Assembly (NCBI RefSeq): GCF_000981805.1
Contig: NZ_CP011132.1
Span: 3,658,001-3,722,000 of the forward strand
DNA length: 64,000 nucleotides
Source: Citrobacter amalonaticus Y19
GTDB taxonomy: Bacteria > Pseudomonadota > Gammaproteobacteria > Enterobacterales > Enterobacteriaceae
Direction: 5' to 3'
The notes below the pieces were generated by a model, which ran no database searches, had not been told where the DNA came from, and saw only the letters and a program-made list of their open reading frames with translations. Shown here in pieces: positions 33,006-42,548 of this stretch. Within the stretch, counting starts at the first letter, position 1, and each line of letters starts with the position of its first letter. The position numbers and the translations under genes were made by a program.

Positions 33006-34757
33006 TCAAGGTAACGCTACACTAATGTAATCCACACCTATTCTTGCGCCATACTGAGATGCTATAGCCTGATACCGCTCTGCATATCCGGATCGAAGTT
33101 GAGATTTCATCTTAATATTAAGATTAACTTTTTCTATTTCACCATCTTTATTTCTCAATACTACAGCCGTAGCTTTCCTTTTATTCACTTCATTCCCTTC
33201 CTGACTGTGATTAAGTATTATCATATAGTCAATAACTGGCAACCCCTTATCCTCATTAAAGATTGAGAAATATTTTCTCTTATTATTGTCATAGGCATAA
33301 ATATATTTTGAATGATGCGCGCATGGTAATGCTTTATCAGGTCTAACAGGAAAAAGCTGAAGTGCTTTTATCAATCGGTGAGGACGTAGACGTTCATGGT
33401 GAGGATCATTACCTTGCGTTGGTACCATATCGCAGGCAGCGGAAACACATAAGTACCAATTATCATTATCAATATCCCAAAAAACAGTTCCAGTTGATAT
33501 GTGTTTCTCCTCATAATTTCTAGAGGAAAGATTCATATTCAATGCATGATACATATCCTGAAAAGTGATATTTTGGTTTGTGGGAAGTTTCATTTCACGA
33601 GCACAATACTTCAATGAATCACGCTCTCCCCCTGCATTAAAGTCTTGTTTATATGTATCAAAAACAGAGTTAATAAACCCTCGCAACTTATCATTCTTTC
33701 TTAATTTTATATACAATTCTTCAGCAAGATTACCAAAAATAACATCAATATTGTCATCTTTCAGCACGCCATCTTCAGCCTTTATTATTTCATTAAGCCA
33801 TGCAGCCTGCCCATATATATCATTTGCCAGATGTATATTAAATGATAAAGCTTCTGCCTCTATTTTATTTTGAATTTCTGATTTTAAAAGTTGATAATAA
33901 GATGGCCGCCACTCACACAACGACTCATTCAGTGTTGCCCATATGTTTTCCGCATCATTTTCATAAGAGTCCTGACCTTTATGATACAATGCAATAAAAA
34001 TATTCCCTGCCTGTAACCATTTAACACCATTAACATCACCATTGACATGATGATATAGCTGTTCATTTGGTAATATATTAGCTGACTGAACATAATATTC
34101 ACATACCAAACGGTACAGAAAATCTCTGTCATCCTTAACCGTTAGGGTATTATCTCTATTCAATAATTGTTTTAAGTTCCCTATTGTCTTATTGGACGTA
34201 ATATACTGTGTGATTTCATCTTTCGATAAAGAATACCCGACATTTGCCTTTATATCTGGAAGGACGGTATTCTCCCAGTAATCTGTCACCTCATCATTAT
34301 CATATTCAATTAAAAGAGAGTTGATATCATATGCCCCCCTTAACATAGATGCTATTTGCAACCAAACAATATCCATTTTCTCTCTAGTATACACGACGAC
34401 CATATTTAAATGTTCAGAATCTTTTAATTCATTGAGAATTGAGAGAGTTTTATCTGGGGAGTCATGTTCCAAATGATAATCAATTATTATAAGATCTGAT
34501 TTGCGAATCCGTTCAACATCGAAATTAACAACACAATTGTCGATGTCACAAATCATTTTTTTATTTTGAAAAAAACTTTCTAATAGAGCTGCTCTTTTTG
34601 AAGAATCAATATTTTTTTCGGTAAATGTTTTTTGACCACTTAGCGCCTTAACAGAATCCGAATACGTGATAAACTCATCATCGATCATCATAACAGAACG
34701 AATTGCATTATCACAGAATGTGCTACTTACAAGTTCATTGTATGTATTAGTAGTCAT
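33006..34757 (-). CDS. Receiver-domain protein, last gene of the methyltransferase/GHKL operon
   Basis: This 583-residue protein has an N-terminal response-regulator receiver domain: acidic pair Asp26/Asp27 (MMIDDEF), phospho-acceptor Asp93 (LIIIDYHL), then VVVYT with Thr124 and Lys127. The remaining 440 residues match no output domain I recognise and carry no helix-turn-helix, so it is not a standard transcription regulator. The start lies one base after the stop of the histidine-kinase-like gene, so the two are co-translated. I infer that the kinase-like ATPase controls this protein through phosphorylation, and that its large C-terminal part is the effector or adaptor. Confidence 0.7.
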   Translation of the reverse strand: MTTNTYNELVSSTFCDNAIRSVMMIDDEFITYSDSVKALSGQKTFTEKNIDSSKRAALLESFFQNKKMICDIDNCVVNFDVERIRKSDLIIIDYHLEHDSPDKTLSILNELKDSEHLNMVVVYTREKMDIVWLQIASMLRGAYDINSLLIEYDNDEVTDYWENTVLPDIKANVGYSLSKDEITQYITSNKTIGNLKQLLNRDNTLTVKDDRDFLYRLVCEYYVQSANILPNEQLYHHVNGDVNGVKWLQAGNIFIALYHKGQDSYENDAENIWATLNESLCEWRPSYYQLLKSEIQNKIEAEALSFNIHLANDIYGQAAWLNEIIKAEDGVLKDDNIDVIFGNLAEELYIKLRKNDKLRGFINSVFDTYKQDFNAGGERDSLKYCAREMKLPTNQNITFQDMYHALNMNLSSRNYEEKHISTGTVFWDIDNDNWYLCVSAACDMVPTQGNDPHHERLRPHRLIKALQLFPVRPDKALPCAHHSKYIYAYDNNKRKYFSIFNEDKGLPVIDYMIILNHSQEGNEVNKRKATAVVLRNKDGEIEKVNLNIKMKSQLRSGYAERYQAIASQYGARIGVDYISVALP

Positions 34758-34758
34758 A

Positions 34759-35418
34759 TCACATCTCCAACCCATTAAACTTTATAATAAAATTAGCGCC
34801 ATCGCGAATCAAATAAACACCACCATCTTTTACATCCGAATACCATATTTGATGATGGGCAACTGCTAAATTTTCACGACATAAATATAAGCCAACCCCA
34901 TGGCCATTTGTTCTCTTACTGTAAAAGAGTTCAAAAAGCTTTGGTATATCATCTTCATCCACAGCGGGCCCCGAATTAGCCAATATGACTAGGTCATCAA
35001 CCAGATCAATGTGAATAACCCTTTTGTCTGCTAAATTTACCCAATATAATGCATTATTTATGAGATTTATAAAAACAGGATAAATTCTCGATGGCAAATC
35101 GACGATTGTGATGTTTTTAAAAGCATCTCCAAATTTTAAATCGACACGTTGCCGTTCAAATCTATCACCAAAGAACTTAATAATATGATCATGTATATTT
35201 TTCCCCGAAATCCTCTGGCGAGACTGATAGCCAGATATTTTTAATGGAGAGAGAAATCTAATTTGCTGAGTCAATGACTTATGTGCATTATAAGCTAACT
35301 CATAACCAGGATGTTCCTTTGCAACATATGGAAGTGCATTTAATCCACGAGTAACTAAAGCATCCATCTCCTCTAACTCATGCGAGAGAATTTCGACACT
35401 AATCCCCAATTGAGCCAA
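34759..35418 (-). CDS. Histidine-kinase-like GHKL ATPase, probably the C-terminal half of a split protein
   Basis: As written this 219-residue frame begins at TTG. It has an H-box-like ILSHELEEM (His13), an N-box INLINNALYW (about residues 117-126), a G1-like ANSGPAV (147-153) and GHGVGLYL (172-179), so it is a complete HisKA-like/HATPase pair. Reading upstream in its frame continues sensibly (KSLNALAQLGISVEI) into the end of the preceding gene. One extra base in the A run at 35430-35434 would fuse both into one protein of about 990 residues. It would then be a large two-ATPase sensor kinase. Confidence 0.72.
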   Translation of the reverse strand: MAQLGISVEILSHELEEMDALVTRGLNALPYVAKEHPGYELAYNAHKSLTQQIRFLSPLKISGYQSRQRISGKNIHDHIIKFFGDRFERQRVDLKFGDAFKNITIVDLPSRIYPVFINLINNALYWVNLADKRVIHIDLVDDLVILANSGPAVDEDDIPKLFELFYSKRTNGHGVGLYLCRENLAVAHHQIWYSDVKDGGVYLIRDGANFIIKFNGLEM

Positions 35419-35423
35419 AGCAT

Positions 35424-37724
35424 TTAAGCTTTTTGTTTTTCCTCAAAATAGACTTTTTCTTCTTCTGACATAGAAAATGCTGAGTCAAGATTTATTCCAT
35501 CATATAATCTATCCAATCCTTTTAAAATAGATTCATATTTAAAAGACAAAAAATCCGTCAACTCTATATATACGCTGTCAAGATTATTCAGCACTTGTTC
35601 TATGTTCGAATTATCGTCTATTTCATCAACCAAACTTATACACCTACTATAATAAATAGAGCGATCATCTTTTATTTCTGCACTCCACTTAGATAATAGA
35701 TTGTTATTTTTCTCGTTGATACTGGTAACAAACTTAGTAAGTTTTGAATTAATCATTCCTTGATTTTTTTCAAGGTGACGTTTTGCAAGTTGTGATGGCT
35801 CAAGCTTATTCAACTCGGAGTCTAACTTATTAACAATCAGTTTCATTTGTAGTACATATGCAGAAAATTCGTTGTACTTATCTCTATAATCACGATACTT
35901 TTCTTCATATATACCGAGCTTTGGAGGTTTAACCGGAGTTTTTATTTCAGTTCGCACTAAATCTAAAATGCTCAGCTCTTCATCAAGTTTTCTTATTTTA
36001 TTAAGATCAATGTTTTCGCTTTTTTCTAAGGAATTTTTTAAAGATATTATGCTATTCAGAGAATCATCTAAAATAGGTTTTTGTTTTTTTAATGCTTCCG
36101 AAAAACTCTTTTGCGTCGACTTTCTAGCCTGTTGCTGTGCAGCCTTTCTTAACTCCCGTTCTTTTTTCACTTGTGCGAGAAGTTCTTTTCTTTCTTCGGA
36201 TTCGCGACCAAAAAATTTATCAGCTAAATCGGTAAGTAAATCAGCGACTATAGTTTTTAACTCTCTTGCCGCCTGATTCCTAATAAACCCCTCCCTACCA
36301 GACTTATCTTTTAGTTCTCTATTTTCATCCTGTGCGATTCCTATATAACCAAAGAGCCGTCTGTTAGACCAGAAATAGCGACCAGCATTTAATGAGCGTC
36401 TCTCTTCAATCTGAAAGAAATCATTATCAACACGACCATATGGGAGAACACGAAGATTATCTCTAAAGACCATTAAGCCTGCATATTTTTTTGCCTTTGC
36501 TAAAAGATTTGCGTGCTCTCTTGCTGAGTGGGTTGTATTTTCAAAATTAAATTCAAATGTTCCAAAACAAAGTTCAAAAGGACCAACACCAGAGTATTCA
36601 CTAACATTTATATTAGGTTGGATTATAACATCCCCCTTATCTTCACCAAAGGCTGTCACTCGCCCCCTGAACCATCCTTTAGAGTCAATACTGCCCACGA
36701 CAGTATGCTCAAGAGCATTAAAGTCATGTCGACCAAAGACATCCGTTTGGCTTAGAATTTGATGATAGCTACCATTTTTCCTAATTGTAAAAATCCCGTA
36801 AGAAAAGGAATCATCTTTGCATAAATAGGGGTTAACAAATGCCCGGAGTGTATCAACTAAACTTTGCTCAATATCAGCCAATTCAATATTGTCCTTAGCC
36901 ATATCTCCTGTATTAGTTAACAATGATAATTCTCTACCCAGCTCTAATAAAAATAGAGCTGTCCCATGTTTTTCTCCATCGAGTTTCTCTACTTTATTCA
37001 AGAAATCATTCCAGGAAGAATATATATCAGAAAAAACAACATCCTCTGAGCAAAAATTTAAAATCTTTTCCTGTGTTGTTGTAATATCCTTGTTATTGGA
37101 TAACTCTATTTCATCTAATGAAAAACGCTCCCAAGCCCTACGTCTTAATTGTTCATTTTCACTAATATTACAAATACCTTCAAAATAAACATTTTTTTTC
37201 AACTGTTCTATCAGTTGAACCAATACTCCTGATGCTTCGTCAAGTGAAGTGAACTCAGCCGAAGGTACTGTTACATCTTCAAATGATAGATATGGATTTT
37301 CAAATAAACGCCAATCAATTAAAAGTGCAGTAAAACCAGTATCAATTTTTTTTGTAATCAAATAAGTTACAGGCGATAAAAATGCAGCAGACAAACGGCC
37401 TATTCCTTTCTCACCTTGCGTTTTTCTGAGTGCTAAACCAAATCGATCTTTTTCACTAAGAGCTTTCTTCTTTGCTTTTGATTCAGTTCCAACAATGAGC
37501 CAGTTGTCTACAAGTTGTTCCAAGGACATACCGCAACCATTGTCAATCAGCGCACCGCATGGGCGAACTCCATCGATTGTATATAGCGCAACATCCCGAG
37601 CATAAGCGTCATAAGAATTTTTCCATAACTCACTAACCGCTGTAGGGCAATCTGCAATCTGCCCTTTCCCCAAATGCTCGATAGTTCTAGCCCTAGCTTT
37701 AAACGTCAAAGTTCTTGTTTGCAT
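35424..37724 (-). CDS. MORC/HSP90-like GHKL ATPase, N-terminal part
   Basis: This 766-residue protein has the GHKL fold at its N-terminus: N-box VSELWKNSYDAYARD (about residues 30-44), motif DNGCGM at 61-66, and GEKGIGRL at 104-111, the pattern of MutL/HSP90/MORC ATPases. The region from about 500 onward is long, charged coiled coil. It overlaps the methyltransferase gene by 19 bases. GHKL ATPases of this class are known from comparative genomics to travel with cytosine methyltransferases in restriction-modification-like operons. It could clamp or sense DNA state and pass the signal to the kinase-like half. Target and trigger are unknown. Confidence 0.78.
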   Translation of the reverse strand: MQTRTLTFKARARTIEHLGKGQIADCPTAVSELWKNSYDAYARDVALYTIDGVRPCGALIDNGCGMSLEQLVDNWLIVGTESKAKKKALSEKDRFGLALRKTQGEKGIGRLSAAFLSPVTYLITKKIDTGFTALLIDWRLFENPYLSFEDVTVPSAEFTSLDEASGVLVQLIEQLKKNVYFEGICNISENEQLRRRAWERFSLDEIELSNNKDITTTQEKILNFCSEDVVFSDIYSSWNDFLNKVEKLDGEKHGTALFLLELGRELSLLTNTGDMAKDNIELADIEQSLVDTLRAFVNPYLCKDDSFSYGIFTIRKNGSYHQILSQTDVFGRHDFNALEHTVVGSIDSKGWFRGRVTAFGEDKGDVIIQPNINVSEYSGVGPFELCFGTFEFNFENTTHSAREHANLLAKAKKYAGLMVFRDNLRVLPYGRVDNDFFQIEERRSLNAGRYFWSNRRLFGYIGIAQDENRELKDKSGREGFIRNQAARELKTIVADLLTDLADKFFGRESEERKELLAQVKKERELRKAAQQQARKSTQKSFSEALKKQKPILDDSLNSIISLKNSLEKSENIDLNKIRKLDEELSILDLVRTEIKTPVKPPKLGIYEEKYRDYRDKYNEFSAYVLQMKLIVNKLDSELNKLEPSQLAKRHLEKNQGMINSKLTKFVTSINEKNNNLLSKWSAEIKDDRSIYYSRCISLVDEIDDNSNIEQVLNNLDSVYIELTDFLSFKYESILKGLDRLYDGINLDSAFSMSEEEKVYFEEKQKA

Positions 37725-38908
37725 GCAATATCATCCTCCTGACTCTGATGCCTTATAATATTGACGCATGAATTAAGTAATACCTTTCCCATTAATATAG
37801 GAACAGCATTCCCCACTTGTTTCCCCTGACTAATTATCCCACCAGAAAATATATAGTCATCGGGAAATGTTTGAAATCTAGCAGCATGTCTGATAGAAAT
37901 CCCATGATTCTCCCAAGGATGAAGAAAACGTCCTTTGGATGGATTAAAGCAGCCTGTTGTTATTGTTGGGCCGGGCTGAGCTAGGCGTATTCTTCCATAA
38001 ACATCTTTATGGCCACCATAGCCAGCAGCATGACAAGGAAGTCTAAAATCAATATCCTCACGACTACCATTAATAGGAGTCTGCGAAAACCTATCAATCA
38101 TATATTCAGCATGGTTCATATGTATGTTTGATGAGTCATCACTACAAGTATCACTTCTCTTCTTATAGAAGATTAGATTTGCCGTTGACTCTGCACCGAT
38201 TTTATTTTCTATTTTTCTAATAATATCTAAGGATGGTCTTTCAAAAACTTCAGATGAATTTTTCCACTGTGGTTCTTTATCTTTGAAATGAGTGCTAACT
38301 GGCGGCCATGTAACTTCACCTATATTAACATCACTGCGAAGCCCCAAAATGAAAACCCTATTCCTATTCTGAGGAACACCATAATCTTTAGCATTTAATT
38401 TGACAGGGCCAATTATTTTATAATTATTACATTCAGCCAATGATTTAAACTTATTTAAATACCCCTTGTGTTTTTCCCACAAAAGACCAGGAACATTTTC
38501 CACTAAAAATAATTTAGGTTTAAAAACCTTCACAAAATCAAAGTATCTAATCAATAAATTATTTCGGGGATCGTCAACCCCAGAATTTTTTATCCTATGT
38601 GAAGAAAACCCTTGGCAGGGCGGCCCCCCAATAATAATATCGAGTTCACCTTCAAGTAAAGACAGGTCTTCCATCATAGATATAGGTGATATAGACATAA
38701 TATCCTGATTGAGGAGCTTTATATTATTTTCTCTTTTTCTTATTAAATTATCTCTATATGTATCACACGCATCTTTGTCCAATTCAATTGCTGATAAAAC
38801 ATCAATACCCAATTCCAAAGCAGCCAAAGAGAAGCCTCCGGCCCCTGAAAAAAGATCTATGGCTTTAATTTTACTCAATTTAGTGACCACTCTAATAATT
38901 ATCAACAA
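37706..38908 (-). CDS. DNA (cytosine-5-)-methyltransferase
   Basis: This enzyme of about 400 residues has the ordered motifs of the C5-methyltransferase family: DLFSGAGGFS (motif I, residues 18-27), GGPPCQGFS (motif IV, catalytic Cys98), ENVPGL (motif VI), QNRNRVF (motif VIII) and GNAVP (motif X). All key residues are present. The TTG start used gives seven extra N-terminal residues; a GTG at 38890 is also possible. It would methylate cytosine in an unknown recognition site between motifs VIII and X. It is the first gene of the AT-rich operon. No matching restriction endonuclease is adjacent, apart from the HNH-like gene at the far end. Confidence 0.9.
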   Translation of the reverse strand: MLIIIRVVTKLSKIKAIDLFSGAGGFSLAALELGIDVLSAIELDKDACDTYRDNLIRKRENNIKLLNQDIMSISPISMMEDLSLLEGELDIIIGGPPCQGFSSHRIKNSGVDDPRNNLLIRYFDFVKVFKPKLFLVENVPGLLWEKHKGYLNKFKSLAECNNYKIIGPVKLNAKDYGVPQNRNRVFILGLRSDVNIGEVTWPPVSTHFKDKEPQWKNSSEVFERPSLDIIRKIENKIGAESTANLIFYKKRSDTCSDDSSNIHMNHAEYMIDRFSQTPINGSREDIDFRLPCHAAGYGGHKDVYGRIRLAQPGPTITTGCFNPSKGRFLHPWENHGISIRHAARFQTFPDDYIFSGGIISQGKQVGNAVPILMGKVLLNSCVNIIRHQSQEDDIACKQEL

Positions 38909-39280
38909 TTAATGACCGATTTTACAGGATACTTGTGCTTACCACAAACAAAAGAAGATTACTAGATATGGGTAAAATATCCGGCATTTCGCATTCAGAG
39001 TGAAGCGCTAGTCCATACGACAATTTGATACTAAAGCAATTTTACGTTTAGCCCCTCGATTGAGGATTCTCATATCTAACAATAAGAGCTACCATCACAG
39101 ATGTTCACTCGCAACCAGAGCCTTCAGGTTGCCACCTTCCCGGTGAGGCTCGCCTTTTCGTCCGCTCCGTATCATCCTCGCGGACAGCGCTCAGCGCCTG
39201 ATACATCCTCTACCCCACCAATGCAGGGAAACTCTCCCTGTCGGGCGGTGTTTCCCTGTTTTTTCTACTGGAGAAACACC
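38909..39280. promoter_or_regulatory. Gap between the methyltransferase operon and the ArdC region, with a leader structure
   Basis: The left part is AT-rich and should hold the methyltransferase promoter (reading left). From about 39090 the composition returns to that of the ICE backbone. The right part is the leader of the small gene at 39281 and contains the alternative hairpins listed separately. A frame open from 39101 has no ribosome site before the one at 39281. Confidence 0.5.
39224..39264 (+). terminator. Attenuator-like alternative hairpins before the 39281 gene
   Basis: CAGGGAAAC at 39224-39232 pairs with GTTTCCCTG at 39250-39258 and is followed by six T, an intrinsic terminator. 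The same 5' arm can instead pair at CAGGGA 39224-39229 with TCCCTG 39235-39240, which would break the terminator. The gene start follows 17 bases later. The layout suggests transcription attenuation; it is inferred from base pairing only. Confidence 0.55.
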
Positions 39281-39574
39281 ATGCCAACTTCATCCACCAC
39301 GAAAGCAACATCTTTATCGTTGTCTGTCTCATCTGAGGCCTGGGAAAAAGTAGTCAGTTTTCCACCCGATCCCTCTCAGGAAGACGACCGCCTCGAAAAC
39401 CTGATTGTCGCGACCATGCTGACATTCAAAAGCGCTGGTGCAGCTCGTAAAAGTATCAATTTCGGTCTGTATTGTCTGCCCGCTGACGGCAGCAGCAATG
39501 TACCGCTGATGACGCCGCTACGCTTAACGCTTGAAGATAACCACCTGCTGGTTACTGCTCTTCATACCTGCTGA
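39281..39574 (+). CDS. Small protein upstream of ardC, unknown function
   Basis: This 97-residue soluble protein has GGAG before its ATG. It shows an acidic middle (DPSQEDDRLENLIVATML) and a C-terminal beta-like segment. Its position ahead of an ArdC-type gene recurs on plasmids and ICEs, and it may act with ArdC early after transfer. I cannot assign a family. The leader carries a likely attenuator. Confidence 0.62.
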   Translation: MPTSSTTKATSLSLSVSSEAWEKVVSFPPDPSQEDDRLENLIVATMLTFKSAGAARKSINFGLYCLPADGSSNVPLMTPLRLTLEDNHLLVTALHTC

Positions 39575-39659
39575 TTGCCTCAGCATCCTTAACTCCCCTC
39601 GCCGGGCGATTCCCGACAGGGAGCGCTGTACCCGGCTTATTTATCATGAGGTTACGCTT

Positions 39660-40571
39660 ATGAACAGAAGCATCGATCTTTACCAAAAAGTCACTGACGA
39701 AATCATCGCCGCGCTGGAAAAGGGCGTGATCCCCTGGGTTCGCCCGTGGCGGGAAGGGGAACCGGTGGTGCCAATGAATGCCTTATCCGGGCGGCTGTAT
39801 CATGGCATCAATATTCCTTTGCTCTGGAACAGTGCGGAACGACAGGGATATGAGAGCGATCGCTGGCTGACCTTCACACAGATTCGCAATGCGGGCGGTA
39901 GCATCCGCAAAGGCGAAAAATCTACACTGGCAGTGTTTTATCTGCCCCAGCAGCGAGAGGTAGTGGACAGCCAGGGAGTCGTCGTTATGGATATTGACGG
40001 CAACCCTAAAATCACGACTTATGCCGTCGTGCGTGAATTCCGGCTGTTCAACATTCAGCAATGTGATGGTCTGCCAGACGCTTTTTCGCAGCCGGTCGTG
40101 ATGGTCGATGATCCCATCACCGCCGCTGAACAGGTTGGTCGACAAAGCGGAGTGGTGATCACCCACCGACGCCAGAATCGTGCGTATTACTCACCGGGAC
40201 GCGACTGCATCGTCATGCCCCATCCTGAACAGTTCGATTTACGTGACGATTATTATGGCACGCTGCTGCACGAACTGACGCACGCTACCGGGCACGCCTC
40301 ACGGCTGAACCGGGACGGCATCACCGCCGGAAAGCATTCCTTTGGCGATCCAGTGTACAGTTTTGAAGAGCTTGTCGCCGAAATGGGTTCAGCATTCCTG
40401 TGCGCCCATGTCGGTATCCAGGCAAAACTACAGCATGACAGCTACATCGCATCGTGGCTTAAGATATTGCAACAGGATAAACGTGCTATTTTTCGGGCCA
40501 GTGGCCTGGCGCGCAATGCCTGCGAATATCTGCTTGAACGGGCGCAACAGCCGCTGGCGCTGAGCGCATGA
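39660..40571 (+). CDS. ardC: ArdC-family antirestriction protein with zincin domain
   Basis: This 303-residue protein has the N-terminal ArdC/DUF1738 domain (LYQKVTDEIIAALEKGVIPW, about residues 7-26) for single-stranded DNA binding. A C-terminal metallopeptidase-like domain has HELTHATGH at 204-212 and a downstream EELVAEMG glutamate. ArdC proteins protect incoming DNA from host restriction. The start at MNRSIDL follows GAGGT. It sits between the small leader-controlled gene and the relaxase, in keeping with early expression in the recipient. Confidence 0.88.
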   Translation: MNRSIDLYQKVTDEIIAALEKGVIPWVRPWREGEPVVPMNALSGRLYHGINIPLLWNSAERQGYESDRWLTFTQIRNAGGSIRKGEKSTLAVFYLPQQREVVDSQGVVVMDIDGNPKITTYAVVREFRLFNIQQCDGLPDAFSQPVVMVDDPITAAEQVGRQSGVVITHRRQNRAYYSPGRDCIVMPHPEQFDLRDDYYGTLLHELTHATGHASRLNRDGITAGKHSFGDPVYSFEELVAEMGSAFLCAHVGIQAKLQHDSYIASWLKILQQDKRAIFRASGLARNACEYLLERAQQPLALSA

Positions 40572-40928
40572 CCTGTATATCAACGGTGGAGCATCCCTGC
40601 TCTGCCGTTTTTCTTCGCCCGATGAAATTTGCGCAACGAATAAATAATTTCCTCCCAAAAACAACGGCACAAAAAGGCAAAATATAAAAGGTTAAGGGGA
40701 AGAGATTGAAGGGGGAACGGGCTTACCCGAAAAGGGGGCTTCCCTTCGTTTTTCGATTTGCAGATGCGCTGGTATTCCTCTCCCTAAAGGGCTGTCGCAA
40801 ACGGCATTCATATCGGCTTAGTCGGTTTGTACTCGTTTATCCCGGTCACTTACTGATGTAAGTACCTGAGGATTTTCTGCATCAATACCTTCCTGCAACT
40901 CAAAATCAATCAGGGACAAAGGGCCATC
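40572..40928. other. Gap between ardC and the relaxase, with a branched hairpin
   Basis: No gene is supported. GAAGGG at 40708-40713 pairs with CCCTTC at 40742-40747, enclosing CGGG-CTTA-CCCG at 40718-40729 and followed by five T. This could end ardC transcription. The gap directly precedes a MobH relaxase gene, so it is also one place to look for the transfer origin, but no relaxase-type nick site is recognisable. Confidence 0.45.
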
Positions 40929-42548
40929 ATGCGGATATGGCTGATGTGCAAGAAACAAATCACCACACCATCCACTGGCGAACTGATTGCCACTGAGGGC
41001 TGGCTGCAACCTGAATCTGCGCAAACGTTGTTGGCTGACGCATCCCGCCGACAGCTTATCCAGTTTATTCGCCAGAGTACCGCGCTCCCCGCTTCGCTGT
41101 TTGAAAGCTTCTGGCTGACGCCACTCCATCGTTTTGCAGAACTGGCGCAGTCGTTTCCTGCGTCGGAAAATCACCACCACTCCCATGCGGGAGGCCTGCT
41201 CGATCACAGCCTCGAAGCCGCCTGTTATGCCGCACGGCTGCGGCAGAGTTATCTTTTCCCCCCTGATGCTGCACCAGAAGATCAGGCCGCACAGTCTGAA
41301 CGCTGGACAACGGTCATCATTTACGCCGCGCTGTTGCACGATATGGGTAAGCTCGTCACCGATATCGAAGTGGAAGATGCCAGCGGGCAGCGATGGTATC
41401 CATGGCATGGGCCACTAAGTGATCGCTATCGGTTCCGTTATCTGCCGCAACGTGATTATCTGCGCCATCCGGCTGCGGCAGCTATCCTGCTGACTCAACT
41501 TCTGCCGCCGAAAAGCCTCGACTGGCTCGCCGCTGACGCGGTTGCATTATCCACGCTCCTTCACTGCCTGAACGGACAATATCAATATGCCGGGCTGGCG
41601 GGTGAACTGGTGCAAAAAGCCGACCGGGCGTCGGTGGCGTTTTATCTCGGTGGCGATCCGGTTAAGGCTATCCATCGTCCACAAACCTCACTGCCGCAGC
41701 AAATCATCGCTGCACTGCGTGACCTGCTGACGCATGAATTTCGGCTTAATAACCCGAACGGCGGTTCCGACGGCTGGCTGACAGACGAGGCGCTTTGGCT
41801 GGTCAGTAAGAACACCGCCGACGCCATTCGTGGCTGGCTGCTGCGCCAGGGCATTGATGCAGTGCCACAGCATAACGTGCGGCTGTTTGACGAGATGCAG
41901 TCACACCAGTTGCTTATACCCTGCGAAGACAAAGCCATCTGGCGTTGCCGGATTGAGGCCAGCGGCGGCTGGAGCAGCGAACTCACCCTGTTACGTTTTT
42001 CACCCTCGCTGATTTGGGAAAACCCACAGCAACAACCTGTACTTTTCACTGGCAGCGTTACGCCTGTGGCGGAATCTATCAACAATACAATCTCAGAGGT
42101 TGTGGCGAATGTTACACCTGAGCCTCTGCCTTCCATTTCTGAGCCAGACGAAACCCCACTGTCTGGCGAAGCATTCTGGCAATGGCTGGTCAATAACCTT
42201 CAGGCGCAACACCTGGAAGTCAACGAACCTAACGCCAGAGTCCACACTGTCGCCGGAACGGCATTCCTGGTGACACCCGGTATTTTCAAACTCTGGCTGG
42301 ATAGCTGCGGCCAGAATGTTCCTGCGGAGCGCTGGCGGGAGGTGCAGAAAGCTTTTCAGGATCTGAATCTTCATCGAAAACGAAAAAATGGACTGAACAT
42401 CTGGCAATGCGCAGTTGTCGGCCCACGCCGTAGTTCACGCCTGAAGGGATATTTGCTTGACGATCCCACACAACTTTTTGGAGATGACGTTCCTTTTAAC
42501 AACCCTCATCTCTTACTCAGTGAAGGAGAAAGTGAGAATGACCTTTGA
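40929..42548 (+). CDS. traI: MobH-type relaxase (TraI_2 family)
   Basis: This 539-residue protein matches the ICE TraI relaxase of the MobH class (TIGR03760). It has the metal-binding HD-type motif SENHHHSHAGGLLDHSLE near residues 79-96 and LLHDMGK at 135-141, then a C-terminal TraI_2_C domain from about residue 415. It would nick the transfer origin, bind the 5' end and pilot the strand through TraD. It is somewhat shorter than the 600-plus residues of many relatives. The integrase gene begins inside its last codons. Confidence 0.87.
   Translation: MRIWLMCKKQITTPSTGELIATEGWLQPESAQTLLADASRRQLIQFIRQSTALPASLFESFWLTPLHRFAELAQSFPASENHHHSHAGGLLDHSLEAACYAARLRQSYLFPPDAAPEDQAAQSERWTTVIIYAALLHDMGKLVTDIEVEDASGQRWYPWHGPLSDRYRFRYLPQRDYLRHPAAAAILLTQLLPPKSLDWLAADAVALSTLLHCLNGQYQYAGLAGELVQKADRASVAFYLGGDPVKAIHRPQTSLPQQIIAALRDLLTHEFRLNNPNGGSDGWLTDEALWLVSKNTADAIRGWLLRQGIDAVPQHNVRLFDEMQSHQLLIPCEDKAIWRCRIEASGGWSSELTLLRFSPSLIWENPQQQPVLFTGSVTPVAESINNTISEVVANVTPEPLPSISEPDETPLSGEAFWQWLVNNLQAQHLEVNEPNARVHTVAGTAFLVTPGIFKLWLDSCGQNVPAERWREVQKAFQDLNLHRKRKNGLNIWQCAVVGPRRSSRLKGYLLDDPTQLFGDDVPFNNPHLLLSEGESENDL

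Noticed and set aside
33006..38908. Detocs-type two-component defence system
   Set aside because: Detocs uses a sensor kinase with a receiver-phosphorylase effector. Here there is a methyltransferase and a MORC-like ATPase, and no phosphorylase domain is seen.
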